Source: Meconema thalassinum
Lineage: Eukaryota > Arthropoda > Insecta > Orthoptera > Tettigoniidae
Assembly (NCBI GenBank): GCA_946902985.2
Contig: OX336389.2
Coordinates: 1,078,971,788-1,079,035,787, forward strand
Length of the DNA stretch: 64,000 nucleotides
Direction of reading: 5' to 3'
Below the pieces are notes generated by a model that was given only the letters and a program-made list of their open reading frames with translations, did no database searches and was not told the DNA's origin. Of the stretch, positions 10,174-23,072 are shown piece by piece. Made by a program: the position numbers and the translations under genes. Within the stretch, counting starts at the first letter, position 1; the number at the start of each line of letters is the position of its first letter.

Positions 10174-12475
10174 CTAATTTTGGCGTTTTTTTTTTTCTTC
10201 AGCGCCCGTCCCCTTGGAGTTTCTTCTCTCCTGTTCGCTGCGCTGTAGCTCCAAACTCTTAGCTCCATCTCCATATCTGTCTGGCGACGTCCTGTTCTGC
10301 ATAACTTCTTGCCAGCGGACTTGTTGTTTCTGGGGCTCACCTCCCCTTTCCTCGAGGTATCGCAATGAAGCGTGATATCGTTCCTCTACCTCGTCATCGA
10401 AGTTACTTCTTCTTTCTTGGGGTCTCCAATTTCTATTGTTGCCTTCTTGGCCATTGTTACCTCCATTGTTTTGGTACGGTCTACCCCTGGTATTCTGCTT
10501 ATTCCACGAATTTCGGCCTCTTCCTCCTCTACTAGCATTCCCTTTGTACTTCGGCTGCCATCTTCTGGGTTCCTGTTCCCATTGCCGTCCGTAGGAATCT
10601 AATGTTTCAGTGCTCGTAGCTTTATTGTTCCTTGGAGCTTGATGTTGGTCAGTCTGCGTGTTGGTCACGTGTACCTGTTCCACGGTTCGACTCTGACGCA
10701 TCGTATTGGCTGTAGTGAGGTCCAGTTGTCTAAGAACTGTCTCCATTTCTATCGCAGTTTTCGCATTAGCCGAGATTAGCAGTCTTTGGATCTCGTATGG
10801 AAGCTGCTTGGCAATAGCAATACATAATTCCAGCTCGCTCGGTTTTTGATCCAGTTCTTTGAACCGACACATCTGCGATATAAAAAAATTCTGCATACTT
10901 CGTTTGGTTGTTGGTGCTGTATCTTTTTGAATACAAATCCAACCTCAAATTTTGCTGTGTGGCTGGATCCCAGTACCGTTTCAAAAATTCCTCTCGAAAC
11001 TCCTCAACAGTATCGAAAGTATACCGGAAACTGCGAAACCATAATGCACATTCTCCCTCTTTTAGTTTCTCAATGGCTCGTAGCCTGCGCTCTGGCGGTA
11101 TCCGCGCGTCATTCAGATATTCAGACACTTCCTTTCACCAATATTTTGGTGTCATATTACAGTGGCTACCTGAGAATTTCCTTGGTTTCTCTTCGCTTGC
11201 CCTGATTACGTTTATCACCGGGGTGTTCATATCATTTTCATGTGGCGTTGATGCTGCAACTGGTGCACCTGGCGTCATATAAGGACTTTCGCCTGGGCCT
11301 GTAGCATTCCTGATTATAGGTTGGGTTTCTATGTCTGCCCACCTTGTTTTCCTCATATCTTCCATGCTGCCTTCACTTGACTTAGGATCTTTCATAAGGG
11401 TTTCCTCCTATGCGATTATCCTAGTCTCCATTTGATTGTGGCGCATCTCCGCTCTTTCCAGTCGAGTAATTACCTCCTTCTCGATTCTGGTAAGTCTATC
11501 TCGATTTTCCTCGGCCACTTGAAATATTTTCTTCTTGTCTTCTTTCAGGCTTTGTTTGATATGGGAGATTTCATCCTCTACATCTTCCTTAATTTGAGCA
11601 AGGGTCTTGTCGCTTGCCTCTGTCTTCTGGCCTCCTATTACTTCGAGTTCTTCTCTCAGCCCTTTAATTTCCTCTTGAATGTGTCCATTGACTTTTGACA
11701 ATTCATTCCGGACCTTGATGAACTCACCTCTATTCTCCTCTTGCCTTTTGTTAACTACAACAATGTCACTTTGAGCTTGGTCCAGTTCTTGATGAACTTT
11801 GCCCATCTGACCTTTCACGTTGCTTACCAGCTCTTTACTTTCATTAGCGATAGCCTTAATCTCGCTTATTTCCTGACATTGATCTAATATGTTCTGATCC
11901 TGTTTCTTGAGATCACCGTTAATTGCTCTAGCATAGCTTTTCAATTTCTGGTCCCATTTAGAGTCGTTCTCTTCTAACCTCTGATCTACCGTTCTCGTAA
12001 ATTCTGAAAATTGTTTCGCTTGGCGTTAGAGATTCGCCTCATTTTGGATTTGAATATCCTTAATGTCATTAGACAGCGCATCTAACCTACTGTTGGTTTC
12101 ATCCTGAGCATGCTTACACGCTTGTAAATTACTTTCGAGCTTGGCTTCTATAGCCTCGAAACGTTTATCTGTTTTAACCTGCATTTCTGATACAATGCTT
12201 ACAACAGTTTCTGTTACTTCGGTCTTAATTACCTCTTGCATTTGACCTAACTTATTGTTTAATTCAACCTTATTTGCATTCATTGCCAGCTGATTGGCAT
12301 CTAACCGATTACTCAATTCAACCTGGTTGTGATTAATTGCCTCCTGATTGGCATCTAAACGAGTGTTTATTTCATTCTGTAAAGCCTTGGCTTCCAGCGT
12401 ATTTTGCTCGTTAACAGCATCAAAATGCAGTCTTAACCCTGCAATAACCTGCAAAATCTCCTCTGTGCCAGCCAT
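10174..12475 (-). pseudogene. Copy A gag (broken)
   Basis: A likely start MAGTEEIL lies at 12475. The N-terminal half is an extended coiled coil with repeats such as RLDANQ and long runs of charged heptads. The capsid-like region follows (WFRSFRYTFDTVEEFREEFLKRYW, quoted in part: FREEFLKRYW) and then an Arg/Gly/Asn-rich tail that probably binds RNA. No CCHC knuckle is visible. In-frame stops occur at 12026-12028 (TAA), 11408-11410 (TAG) and 11135-11137 (TGA). A 7-T run (plus-strand A7 at 10882-10888) shifts the frame by one. TAA, TGA and the T7 shift are shared with copy B; TAG is private. Gag would form the virus-like particle, and as it stands it cannot be made in one piece. Confidence 0.82.
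10186..10196 (-). promoter_or_regulatory. Probable -1 frameshift site between gag and pro-pol (copy A)
   Basis: The minus strand has gaag followed by 11 A and then cgcc. In the gag frame this reads A AAA AAA, a classical slippery heptamer, four codons before the gag stop. The protease frame is -1 relative to gag and is open from this tract. Copy B has 9 A followed by CCC at 20786-20794, keeping the heptamer and the total length. -1 shifting is a usual way for gypsy elements to express pol. Confidence 0.6.
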
Positions 12476-13091
12476 TCTTACAATAATACACTTTGATATG
12501 CAGGCAGGCTTCCTGGAAATATGTGTGGATACGTTTTGAAGAGAAACATCAAACACTGTACACATATTGTAAAATCGTACAAAACCTGTCAATATTATGA
12601 TAAATTGTGGATCTGGTATGTAGCGCTCGTACCCTTGGGTAATTCTCTTCTCAATAGAGAGATTCTGCGTTACATCAAAAGCCTACTGAACTCAAAAATC
12701 ACTCAAACACAGTTTGAGGCAAAAACCAATTACTATGGTTTTCCCCATGAAATACCATAAAAAATCTATGGGTTTTCCCTAAATCCCATAAGCTCCACGA
12801 ACCTGGGCGCCATGATAAATAGAATACCATGGGAGGTGGTCCACGTTAAGACATCGCAGCAACCCTCCAAGGTCTCGGTTGTACTGTCGAATGCCCCACT
12901 TGGGTCTCGCCATGATACATAGAATAAGGTTATCAAAATTTATATTGTTCGTATCGGAGCTTAGCTAGGGTTAGGCGCGGTCATTCCCTACTTCATGTTA
13001 ATTGTTACTTTAATAGAGTTGTGTGCATTAGATCTAGACCGACTTTAGTTGTACCTATAGCTCAAATCACTGTACAGGACATCAATTTCCA
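12476..13091 (-). other. Copy A 5' leader with candidate primer-binding site
   Basis: About 616 bp between the start of gag and LTR2. The first bases inside the LTR on the minus strand are TGGAAATTGATGTCC. TGG matches the CCA end of a tRNA, but I could not match the rest to a particular tRNA. The leader holds a 19 bp direct repeat (cgccatgata...) at 12808 and 12908, exactly 100 bp apart, also present in copy B at 23405 and 23505, and a repeated tatgg-gttttccc word near 12733-12780. Confidence 0.45.
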
Positions 13092-16000
13092 TGTACCCAT
13101 GTGAGTAATCTCGGTGGAAAATATGCTTCCGCCTCCAGCTAGCGTCAGGACTCGAGCGTGTACCGTTCCCCCATTGAGCAGTTGCATATTTTGGATTTGA
13201 GGCTATAAGGTATCAACTCTACAATGATAAGGCACAACTCTACTCTAAAACTTTAATTCAGTAATAAAATCATGGCTTTACACAAACAAAACAATCCCCA
13301 CAACCTTAAAAACAAAAGCAAACAAAATTTACTTCCACAATCCACTGATATTAACATAATATTATCATAATAAAATCATATCATAACACAAACCTTTACC
13401 CTTATATCAACTTCACAACAATGATACTCTAGTGCGCTGATGCACATACAACTTCAGAAACAAACTGTACATTAATTCTACTGTCATCCAATGTGACTTC
13501 TTTAATTCACAAAATTACTTATTCCTTAAACCTCGTCTTAATTTGACAATTATGTGTACCGTGTGTGCTTTGATCTTTCTCTTCCCACCAAATGCTTTAC
13601 ATGCATTAGCCTATTCTGGTGTTGCACAGCAATCTACGTGCAACTCCATAATTATGTAAGCTACCCCTACACTTCCTCTATTTATATAGTTCCACTGCAT
13701 GCCGTTTGTGATTTCATCATAAAAACGTTAGTTATTGCTGTGTCGGATGGTACAATTAAACTACCTTGCGCGCGTAGCCTGTGGCGCCGAGTAACCAACT
13801 TCTGAAAAAGTTGTCAGTGACAGTACAAATGCAACGTCTAACCATTCGTTAGATAGCTAAAATCATGAACCATCAGGGTGATCTATAATTATCAATGTGT
13901 TCTTAAACCACATGGCTTCATTACTCAATATAACAATATTTCATTTCATGTCATTAACAGGGTCTAAAATCTGCCCTTCTTAAACCTTCTTTCCTTCACG
14001 GTTAGCTTGACGGCCCAACCCTCTTCAGAGCGGCCTGTACACAATAGACGTGGAGTGAGGTTCCAACATTACCTCGACCCTCGTTTCCTGTCTCAAGGCT
14101 TTCTTCCCAAGCAGTATAAGATTTTACAAGACAAATACTGTGGTCCCAGTGACACACATATCCCAATGGATTTAAACTGAATATTATGCAAACAGGTACA
14201 GGATGAGCTTTAACATTTATTCCTACCCTGAGGATAATAATAACTGGCACCAAATAGGCCCATTCCAACATGAAGGTACGAGATTCATAAAACATTGGTC
14301 TAGTAGGTAACCGGTATCTTAAATAAATGCAGCGGTCAGCCCATGCTGCCGTCATGAGATTCGCTTCAACGAGCCGAATCACTCAATAATAAGTTCTCGG
14401 GGAATCAGATAGAGTGCAGAGGTGTCCATCGTTTGCCTCTCACCTATCACGGGATTCGAACCCGGAACATTCCATATCCATCATCAGAGTTAGGGTCCAA
14501 ACACTAATTACACTCTGGCACAAAGCATATCTCCCAGTATGCCCACGGCATACGAGATTTCATACGTCGAATAGACCACCTGGTTCCTTACCTAATGTTA
14601 TGACCTTCGTCCTATAATTATTAAGAGAAATCTATCAATTACTCTATAAGCATTTACATAAGCTGCAAATTCAATTCACTAGAAGGCTCTTCCAATTCCT
14701 GGCATAATTATATTCCCATTAACACAATATATTCTGATATAAAACTCTTTTCTTAATCCCGTAATGTAATCTTACTGTATAATCTTACTGCTTAGATCGA
14801 TAAGTCTTGCAATTAGCGTAACTATTTCTTGCTTACAACATGTATACCTGATGCGTTCATTCATACCTTTATTTTATTCATTATTATTATTATTATTATT
14901 ATTCTCACTGACATAAATAACCAAAATCCGACACAACTAATCATCTTAAAAACCGAACAACCGTGTTCGTAACATTACGTTTACATAACTGATTTGCCAT
15001 TTTTAATTAATAGTGGTAACGATTAATCCACTCACTGATGCAAAATAATTTCTCAACTCTATTAAAATCAACACAATAATGATTAAACCTGGAGGGTCTA
15101 TCTCTTACTACTGATTCTTACTGGCATCTTTATAACTCTGAAATCACATTACATGCAGTGGTCTATACTTCTACTTAAACATAATTTGTGGGGTACTCAC
15201 ATATATAAGCTCATCATGGTGGCTCCAACCACTCATATCCTTCCGGGTCGCCTGCCATATGCAGATTTAGTGCGACATTTGCATCTTGAATACACACATT
15301 TTGTGATACATTTCTTCCGTTAACCACACGACACTTTGCATTTCTATAAAGAAGCTATTGCTTCCAAAACACATGACACTTTATAACACTTATTAAACCA
15401 TTAATTTAAAAGATATTTCACATATGATTTATACATAACACACGTCACTCTTTACACTTTTCATTGGTTGAAATTCCCTAGCAAAGATATCAAAATTGCA
15501 GGTGTCGACGGCATCTTCCGTGCTCCCCAACTCCTGATTGAAAGTCTGGTTCAACTGCCCCCGGAATTCACCAACAGTTTATCCATACTCCTACGGTAAG
15601 CTTCCTGCTTTGCATAAATATGCTGACTTCCGTCCTGAGCGTTACTATTTGGTATTCTTAAGACATTACCAAATGCTTCGTAAAGTTTCTCCCAGCGCAT
15701 TCCAGCGTAATTAGACATGTATGATCAGTCAATATATTATACACTGCGCTTAACATTTTACATAATTTTTACACAGATTATTATATACAATAGTTCTGCA
15801 ACTTATCTCACACGGTGCTTCCTAAGTGAACACAAACCATTGTTCGTACTGCTGACTACACATGCAGCACGACTGTCATTAATAAAAACTTTCTAAAAGT
15901 TTTACTGCACGGCTTCCCCAATCGAAGTCCGGGCCTCCTTCCTTGCCTTCAGTAATACACATTTCACACAATAAAGTTCGTTGATTACCGTACTTCTTAT

Positions 16001-17031
16001 TAATTTCTGACTATACATTATTATCTTCTCACTTGGTGCATTACGATGTGCGGTGAATATAATGGTTCACTCAAATGTACAAGTCTTTGTTTGAGCGTCC
16101 TTCCATGAGCCGGACCGACATACGTTCCGCCTCAACAACTTGCTTGACAACTGTGTTCTGACTGTCTGACAAAAACTGTGTAGCGACGACTGTCGACTCC
16201 CCTTATATTGGTTTCACACAAAAAGTAGAGCTAAAATTTCCCGCGCTATCTCGACTCCTCTCCCAGCATGATTCTGGTCTCGAAACCATGCTCATCGGGT
16301 TCCTTTTTCTTCACTGATCCCAGAACTATCTGCGTGCTGAAGGATCGCTCGGCCAATTAATTAATATTAGTTCCTTTCTCCATAGCGTGGGGACGCTGTT
16401 TCACTGGGAATCCCTGGTGACCTCGTCAAACCCAGCCGCGAACAACCATAGTCTTATGTCCTTCCGCACTCCATTAAATATGCGCCAATTTCGCAGATTA
16501 AAGGCTCTAAAATTAGCCTCCTGGCTAAAGATTCACCTGTGCGCAACTCTCATGTCATTGCGTTACTCCAATCACGAGCAATCAATGATTTTCCTTGGGA
16601 TCTCTCCCCACTCTTCTTCGTCCTATTCTCAGTCGGGGAAAAACTGGGTCATTATTCAAGCCCCCAACCTCTTCCAGACGACTTAACTAGGTCAGCAAGA
16701 TTGACGTGGCTCCAAGGGTCACCTCCCACAATTCTGGACCTATTAGTAAAACGTCAAACTCTGCACTTTCTGTGCTCCAAGTCCAGCATAGCCTACTCCA
16801 AGTAGTCCAATGATGCTGTATTCCGCTCAATTTCCCTGCATTATTTTAATAAATAATGTCATTATCAACTGAAATCACACCAGTGATTAAATATATAATT
16901 TTCTCTAGGGGTTTTTACCATGAAACTCCCTCAACAGACCTCGGGTTCGTTCCCTGGTGGAACCTTTATTCTGAGATCACAGTCTCTGAGATCCACGTTC
17001 GATATCAGTCAGCATGACCCCCTCGGGTTCA
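13092..17031 (-). repeat. LTR2, shared middle LTR of the gypsy array
   Basis: It is 3940 bp and starts TGTACCC and ends GGGTTCA. It serves as 5' LTR of copy A and 3' LTR of copy B. Private differences include a 3 bp deletion near 15524 (tgctccccaac where LTR1 and LTR3 have tgctcctaccaac) and ggcgccgag near 13786. No ATAG duplication occurs at either edge, as expected for a recombination-derived internal LTR. Confidence 0.9.
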
Positions 17032-18552
17032 TATTCCCCTTGCAAAACTTATAGAAGTCAATTACAAGTGACTCTCTGTAAGTAATCAGCTGACTGTCTA
17101 CCACTGTCTGTGTTTACATCTGGGGTCCTTCACCTCGTCTGGCTGCGAGTAGGTTAGTCCAGTTCCCCTTCCACACTGCGCTCAGCTTTAAGCTGTTCAT
17201 TCTCTTGACGAAGGGCTTCATTTATGGCCTCGACTTCCCTCGCCACTTCGACCATTTCTTTGTAAAGTTCTCGCAGGCACTGGCATTCTTGCTGTTTGTC
17301 CCCTTCCACTGGGCAAGCTGTCGGCTTCTCGTTCCGTCTCGCCGCGTGAACTTTCAGGTCTGACTGCCTGGCTGACTTCGCTATCCACGTTCAGTTGGGT
17401 GTGTGCTGCTAATACTTCTTCTTGTTCGTCGAATTCTTCTGGCGAATAATAAACTTTTAAATTGGCTGCATTCATAACGACCTCGTTTCCAGTTTCTAAA
17501 TGCTTTATCCTGTATGCATTGTTTTGTAGGTCTCTAATCACCTCGAACGGGCCGTGATAAGCAAAAATGAACTTCTTATACTTCCGTGCTTCTGGATCTG
17601 AACTGGCGGGTTTCCGCACTAACACTTTCTCTCCGACGAGAAGCGGTCTATGATACCTCTTCGCACGATTTCTCCTCTGAAGTCTCTCCGCCTGTGCTTT
17701 GAGATATTCGAAGGTTCGTTGGATCCTCAATTCTCGTCCTGGCTGTGCGTCTATTGGTAATGGAATGACACGAGTCCACGGTCTCTCCGGTCTCTGATCC
17801 AAATGTAGAGTCACGGGAACCTGACCTGTCGCCTCATGTACGGTATTATTTATACAGTATTCAATTACTTCTAGGAATTCAATCCAACGCCAATTCTCTT
17901 CAGAGCAATAGATCTTCATGTATTTCTGGATCTCTCTCATTACTCTTTCAACTGGACTTGCCTCAGGATGGCGAACGGTAGATAAAATCTGCCTAATTCC
18001 TAGATTCTCCAGTTCTCGACGAAATTCTGCACTTGTGAAGCAACTTCCGTGGTCCGAGAGGATGTTATCCGGCTTCCCAAGACTCGGAATAACTCTCTCT
18101 TTCAGGCGTTTCAATACCTGCTTTGAACTTGTCTTCTGTATGGGGCATAATACCACCATTTTTGAAAATACATCCATGGCTACAAAAATGTGTCGTTTGC
18201 CTCTACGTGCTCTAGGCAGTGGTCCAAGGTTGTCTATGCTCAATAGCTGCCTTGGCTTCTCCGGTAACAACGGGATAGGTCGTTGCCTCATTAAAAAGGG
18301 ATTTGGCTTTACCCTTTGGCACAAATCACATGTCCTAATGGCATTTCTCACTGTTTCTCTCAACTTTGGCCAAGTAAATGCTTCTTTCAACAGAGCACAA
18401 ATTTTGTCTATTCCGGGATGTCCAAATGCTGTGTGTGCTAGCCACACCAATCTCCTCTGCAAAGATGCAGGAATCACAATCCTTTGAAGTGTATGATCTA
18501 CATCATCCCACTTGTGTAGTATCTGATTATACCATACATAATCTGTTGCCAA
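17032..18552 (-). pseudogene. Copy B integrase (3' part of broken pol)
   Basis: The frame from 18552 to 17218 encodes the zinc finger (HTAFGHPGIDK, CDLC), the integrase core with SIDNLGP, SDHG and HPEASPVE, and the GPF module, all very close to copy A. An extra C near 17299 shifts the frame so that the coiled-coil tail of copy A is lost and the frame ends at 17218. Upstream a TGA at 18565-18567 cuts it from RNase H. The 3' end before LTR2 has the same purine tract as copy A. Confidence 0.85.
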
Positions 18553-18564
18553 TGCCTCTGCCTC

Positions 18565-20075
18565 TCAGTATATTGCAGTTCCCCTTGCTAAACGTCCCTC
18601 GAAGTAATCGATCATCATCTTCAACCACGGGTCTTCGCGTTGTAGGTTGGTAAGGTTCCTCAAGTCATCCAACGTCTTCTGATCTCGATTCTCAATCTGG
18701 ACAGCTAGCGCTTCCTCTTCTCTAGGGTAACGGCTTAATATGTCCGGTATTACATTCTCTTTCCCTGGACAGTATTCTATTTCCACGTTGAATTGCTGAA
18801 TATACAGGGACCATCTTGTCAATCTCTGGCTAGACAAGTCTGTCTTTAACAAAAATGTTAAAGCTTTATGGTCTGTTCTGAGGACTATTTGAAAGCCGTA
18901 CACGAGTTTATGCCATGTTTGCAACGCGTACAAAATTGCGAGCAACTCTATCTCTGTAATCGTGTAGTTTTTCTCATGGGCTTTCAACCTCCTACTTATA
19001 AAGGCAATAAAAACTTTCTTTTCAGGCTGGTCAACATTTTCCTGGAATAGCATCGCCCCAATACCAATGAGTGATGCATCCGTCTGTATGATGAACTTCT
19101 GGGTATAATCCGGGTATCCCAGCTTCACATATTCCAAAAGCATTTGTTTTGACCTCACGAATGCTTCCTGACATTGCTCCGTCCAATTCCATCTGCCGCC
19201 TTTCTTCAATAGGTCCTGCAGGGGTGCTACTGTCGTAGTATAGTTTGGGCAGTAGTTCGAAAAGAATCCAATTACTCCCAAATACTGTCGGACGTGCTTT
19301 ACTTTCGTGGGTCGAGGGAAATTTCGAATTACCTCCAATTTATCTGGATTAGGCTTAACTCCATTTGCATCAATAACATGCCCTAGTAATTTAACTTCCC
19401 TCTGACAGAAGTGCGATTTCTCGATATTAACCTTAAAGTTAGCTTCACGAAGGTCATCTAGCAACTTCTTCAGGTCTCTAATGTGCCCCTCCAGAGATTC
19501 TGATGTGAGTAGAATGTCGTCTACATATCTAATGGTACTCTCTTTCACATCATCTGATAGATTGCGATCTAACGCTCTTATCAGTGCTTAACCAGCTGTT
19601 TTCAAACCAAAAGGTAGCCTTAAAAACGTGTATGTGTGTTGATCAAACATGAATCCTGTCAACAGACTAGTTTTCTTCTCTAATTCAAGATGGTGGAAAC
19701 TGGAAGTGATGTACAAGTTGGTGAATACGGTCTTCCCTTTGAACTTCCTGAGGATCTCTTTAATAGGTGGCACTTGGTCAAACTCCGGAATAACCTTCAA
19801 ATTTAAATGTCTCAGGTCCAGACATACTCTGACAGTCCCGTCTGTCTTCGGTACAATTACCAATGGACTTACATAAGGCGTAGGTGTCTTCTCAATAACA
19901 CCGGCCTCCAACATCTCCTGAATTGCCTCTTTCACTTTAGCATAATGCTTTTCGGCTATAGGGTAGGGTTTCTGCCTAAATGGTGTCCAATCACTGACTT
20001 GAAAAGCATAAATGAAGTTCTTTATACGACCAGGTCTCGAATCAAAGACTTCCTTCTGTTCCAGTAATAATTGCT
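18565..20075 (-). pseudogene. Copy B reverse transcriptase and RNase H (broken)
   Basis: The open pieces 19935-19588 and 19548-18565 match copy A RT and RNase H, including YVDDILLTS, QTDASL and RTDHKAL. A TAA at 19588-19590 interrupts RT just before YVDD, in the LKTAGSAL region, and a TGA at 18565-18567 ends RNase H. A 1 bp deletion near 20092 disconnects it from the protease linker. None of these lesions is in copy A, so they arose after the two copies separated. Confidence 0.87.
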
Positions 20076-20676
20076 TTAAATTTTCCTTCTTTTTAGCCCA
20101 ATTTTCGCTTCTTCTAGCTTTTCCGAAATATATTCTTCCAGTTCGGGTTCCAGATCTTTTTCCAAGTCTGTGGCTAGTGTTTTCAGTTCTTCTTCTAACT
20201 GCTCCATAGCTAACACTTCTTCCTCAGCCACGTCTCTGTATGTATGCCATACTTGTTCACTTGACCCTGGTTCAATCTCATTGAGTGCGACCTCTAAGCC
20301 TTCTGCTTCCTCATTCACATGGAACATAACCCTGTCCTGTGCTAGGTCTATTATCACTCTGTATTCCCTTATAAATTCTGCCCCAATAAGTAGGTTATAA
20401 GGCAGTTTGTTTACTAATAGAAAACTCTGTGAGAAAATAGAGCCTCCTATCTGTAAATCTAGGAATACCTGATATTTACATATCATCGTTCTGTCTGGAA
20501 TTACCCCCTTTTATTTTGACGCTAGAGATCGGTATTTTCAAAATATTCTCTCTCTGGGCTATTTCATTATATAAAGCTTGTGTCATAAGGCACACTGTTG
20601 AACCCGTGTCTAACAGACTTCTTATTTTCACTCCTGCCACTCTTACTATTATAATAGGCAATTCTCTCTTGACCAT
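20076..20676 (-). pseudogene. Copy B protease and linker (frameshifted)
   Basis: The first 60 or so residues match the copy A protease, including LLDTGS. A 1 bp insertion in a C run near 20506 (acccccttt versus accccttt) changes frame. The remainder is open at 20486-20076 in the other frame and reads through the position where copy A has TAG, ending in the linker after LEEAKIGL. Copy B therefore preserves the ancestral protease-RT linker that copy A has lost, while copy A preserves the intact protease. Confidence 0.82.
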
Positions 20677-20771
20677 GACCTGTGATCCTCCTGTATCCTC
20701 GATTAGCTCTTCTGGTTTGGCTATCCTGTTGATGATGTTAACTGACTTCCATCCATCAGTCTCGAACTCTT

Positions 20772-23072
20772 CTAATTTTGGCGGGTTTTTTTTTCTTCAG
20801 CGCCCGTCCCCTTGGAGTTTCTTCTCTCCTGTTCGCTGCGCTGTAGCTCCAAACTCTTAGCTCCATCTCCATATCTGTCTGGCGACGTCCTGTTCTGCAT
20901 AACTTCTTGCCAGCGGACTTGTTGTTTCTGGGGCTCACCTCCCCTTTCCTCGAGGTATCGCAATGAAGCGTGATATCGTTCCTCTACCTCGTCATCGAAG
21001 TTACTTCTTCTTTCTTGGGGTCTCCAATTTCTATTGTTGCCTTCTTGGCCATTGTTACCTCCATTGTTTTGGTACGGTCTACCCCTGGTATTCTGCTTAT
21101 TCCACGAATTTCGGCCTCTTCCTCCTCTACTAGCATTCCTTTTGTACTTCGGCTGCCATCTTCTGGGTTCCTGTTCCCATTGCCGTCCGTAGGAATCTAA
21201 TGTTTCAGTGCTCGTAGCTTTATTGTTCCTTGGAGCTTGATGTTGGTCAGTCTGCGTGTTGGTCACGTGTACCTGTTCCACGGTTCAACTCTGACGCATC
21301 GTATTGGCTGTAGTGAGGTCCAGTTGTCTAAGAACTGTCTCCATTTCTATCGCAGTTTTCGCATTAGCCGAGATTAGCAGTCTTTGGATCTCGTATGGAA
21401 GCTGCTTGGCAATAGCAATACATAATTCCAGCTCGCTCGGTTTTTGATCCAGTTCTTTGAACCGACACATCTGCGATATAAAAAAATTCTGCATACTTCG
21501 TTTGGTTGTTGGTGCTGTATCTTTTTGAATACAAATCCAACCTCAAATTTTGCTGTGTGGCTGGATCCCAGTACCGTTTCAAAAATTCCTCTCGAAACTC
21601 CTCAACAGTATCGAAAGTATACCGGAAACTGCGAAACCATAATGCACATTCTCCCTCTTTTAGTTTCTCAATGGCTCGTAGCCTGCGCTCTGGCGGTATC
21701 CGCGCGTCATTCAGATATTCAGACACTTCCTTTCACCAATATTTTGGTGTCATATTACAGTGGCTACCTGAGAATTTCCTTGGTTTCTCTTCGCTTGCCC
21801 TGATTACGTTTATCACCTGGGTGTGCATAGCATTTTCATGTGGCGTTGATGCTGCAACTGGTGCACCTGGCGTCATATAAGGACTTTCGCCTGGGCCTGT
21901 AGCATTCCTGATTATAGGTTGGGTTTCTATGTCTGCCCACCTTGTTTTCCTCATATCTTCCATGCTGCCTTCACTTGACTTAGGATCTTTCATAAGGGTT
22001 TCCTCCTGTGCGATTATCCTAGTCTCCATTTGATTGTGGCGCATCTCCGCTCTTTCCAGTCGAGTAATTACCTCCTTCTCGATTCTGGTAAGTCTATCTC
22101 GATTTTCCTCGGCCACTTGAAATATTTTCTTCTTGTCTTCTTTCAGGCTTTGTTTGATATGGGAGATTTCATCCTCTACATCTTCCTTAATTTGAGCAAG
22201 GGTCTTGTCGCTTGCCTCTGTCTTCTGGCCTTCTATTACTTCGAGTTCTTCTCTCAGCCCTTTAATTTCCTCTTGAATGTGTCCATTGACTTTTGACAAT
22301 TCATTCCGGACCTTGATGATCTCACCTCTATTCTCCTCTTGCCTTTTGTTAACTACAACAATGTCACTTTGAGCTTGGTCCAGTTCTTGATGAACTTTGC
22401 CCATCTGACCTTTCACGTTGCTTACCAGCTCTTTACTTTCATTAGCGATAGCCTTAATCTCGCTTATTTCCTGACATTGATCTAATATGTTCTGATCCTG
22501 TTTCTTGAGATCACCGTTAATTGCTCTAGCATAGCTTTTCAATTTCTGGTCCCATTTAGAGTCGTTCTCTTCTAACCTCTGATCTACCGTTCTCGTAAAT
22601 TCTGAAAACTGTTTCGCTTGGCGTTAGAGATTCGCCTCATTTTGGATTTGAATATCCTTAATGTCATTAGACAGCGCATCTAACCTACTGTTGGTTTCAT
22701 CCTGAGCATGCTTACACGCTTGTAAATTACTTTCGAGCTTGGCTTCTATAGCCTCGAAACGTTTATCTGTTTTAACCTGCATTTCTGATACAATGCTTAC
22801 AACAGTTTCTGTTACTTCGGTCTTAATTACCTCTTGCATTTGACCTAACTTATTGTTTAATTCAACCTTATTTGCATTCATTGCCAGCTATTGGCATCTA
22901 ACCGATTACTCAATTCAACCTGGTTGTGATTAATTGCCTCCTGATTGGCATCTAAACGAGTGTTTATTTCATTCTGGAAAGCCTTGGCTTCCAGCTTATT
23001 TTGCTCGTTAACAGCATCAAAATGCAGTCTTAACCCTGCAATAACCTGCAAAATCTCCTCTGTGCCAGCCAT
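20772..23072 (-). pseudogene. Copy B gag (broken)
   Basis: Same organisation as copy A: N-terminal coiled coil from MAGTEEIL at 23072, long coiled coil 22542-21950, capsid-like region and Arg/Gly/Asn-rich tail. Shared with copy A: TAA at 22624-22626, TGA at 21733-21735 and the T7 frameshift (A7 at 21480-21486). Private: a 1 bp deletion near 22888 and TGA at 21285-21287. The position of the copy A TAG (11408) is a Gln codon here. Confidence 0.82.
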
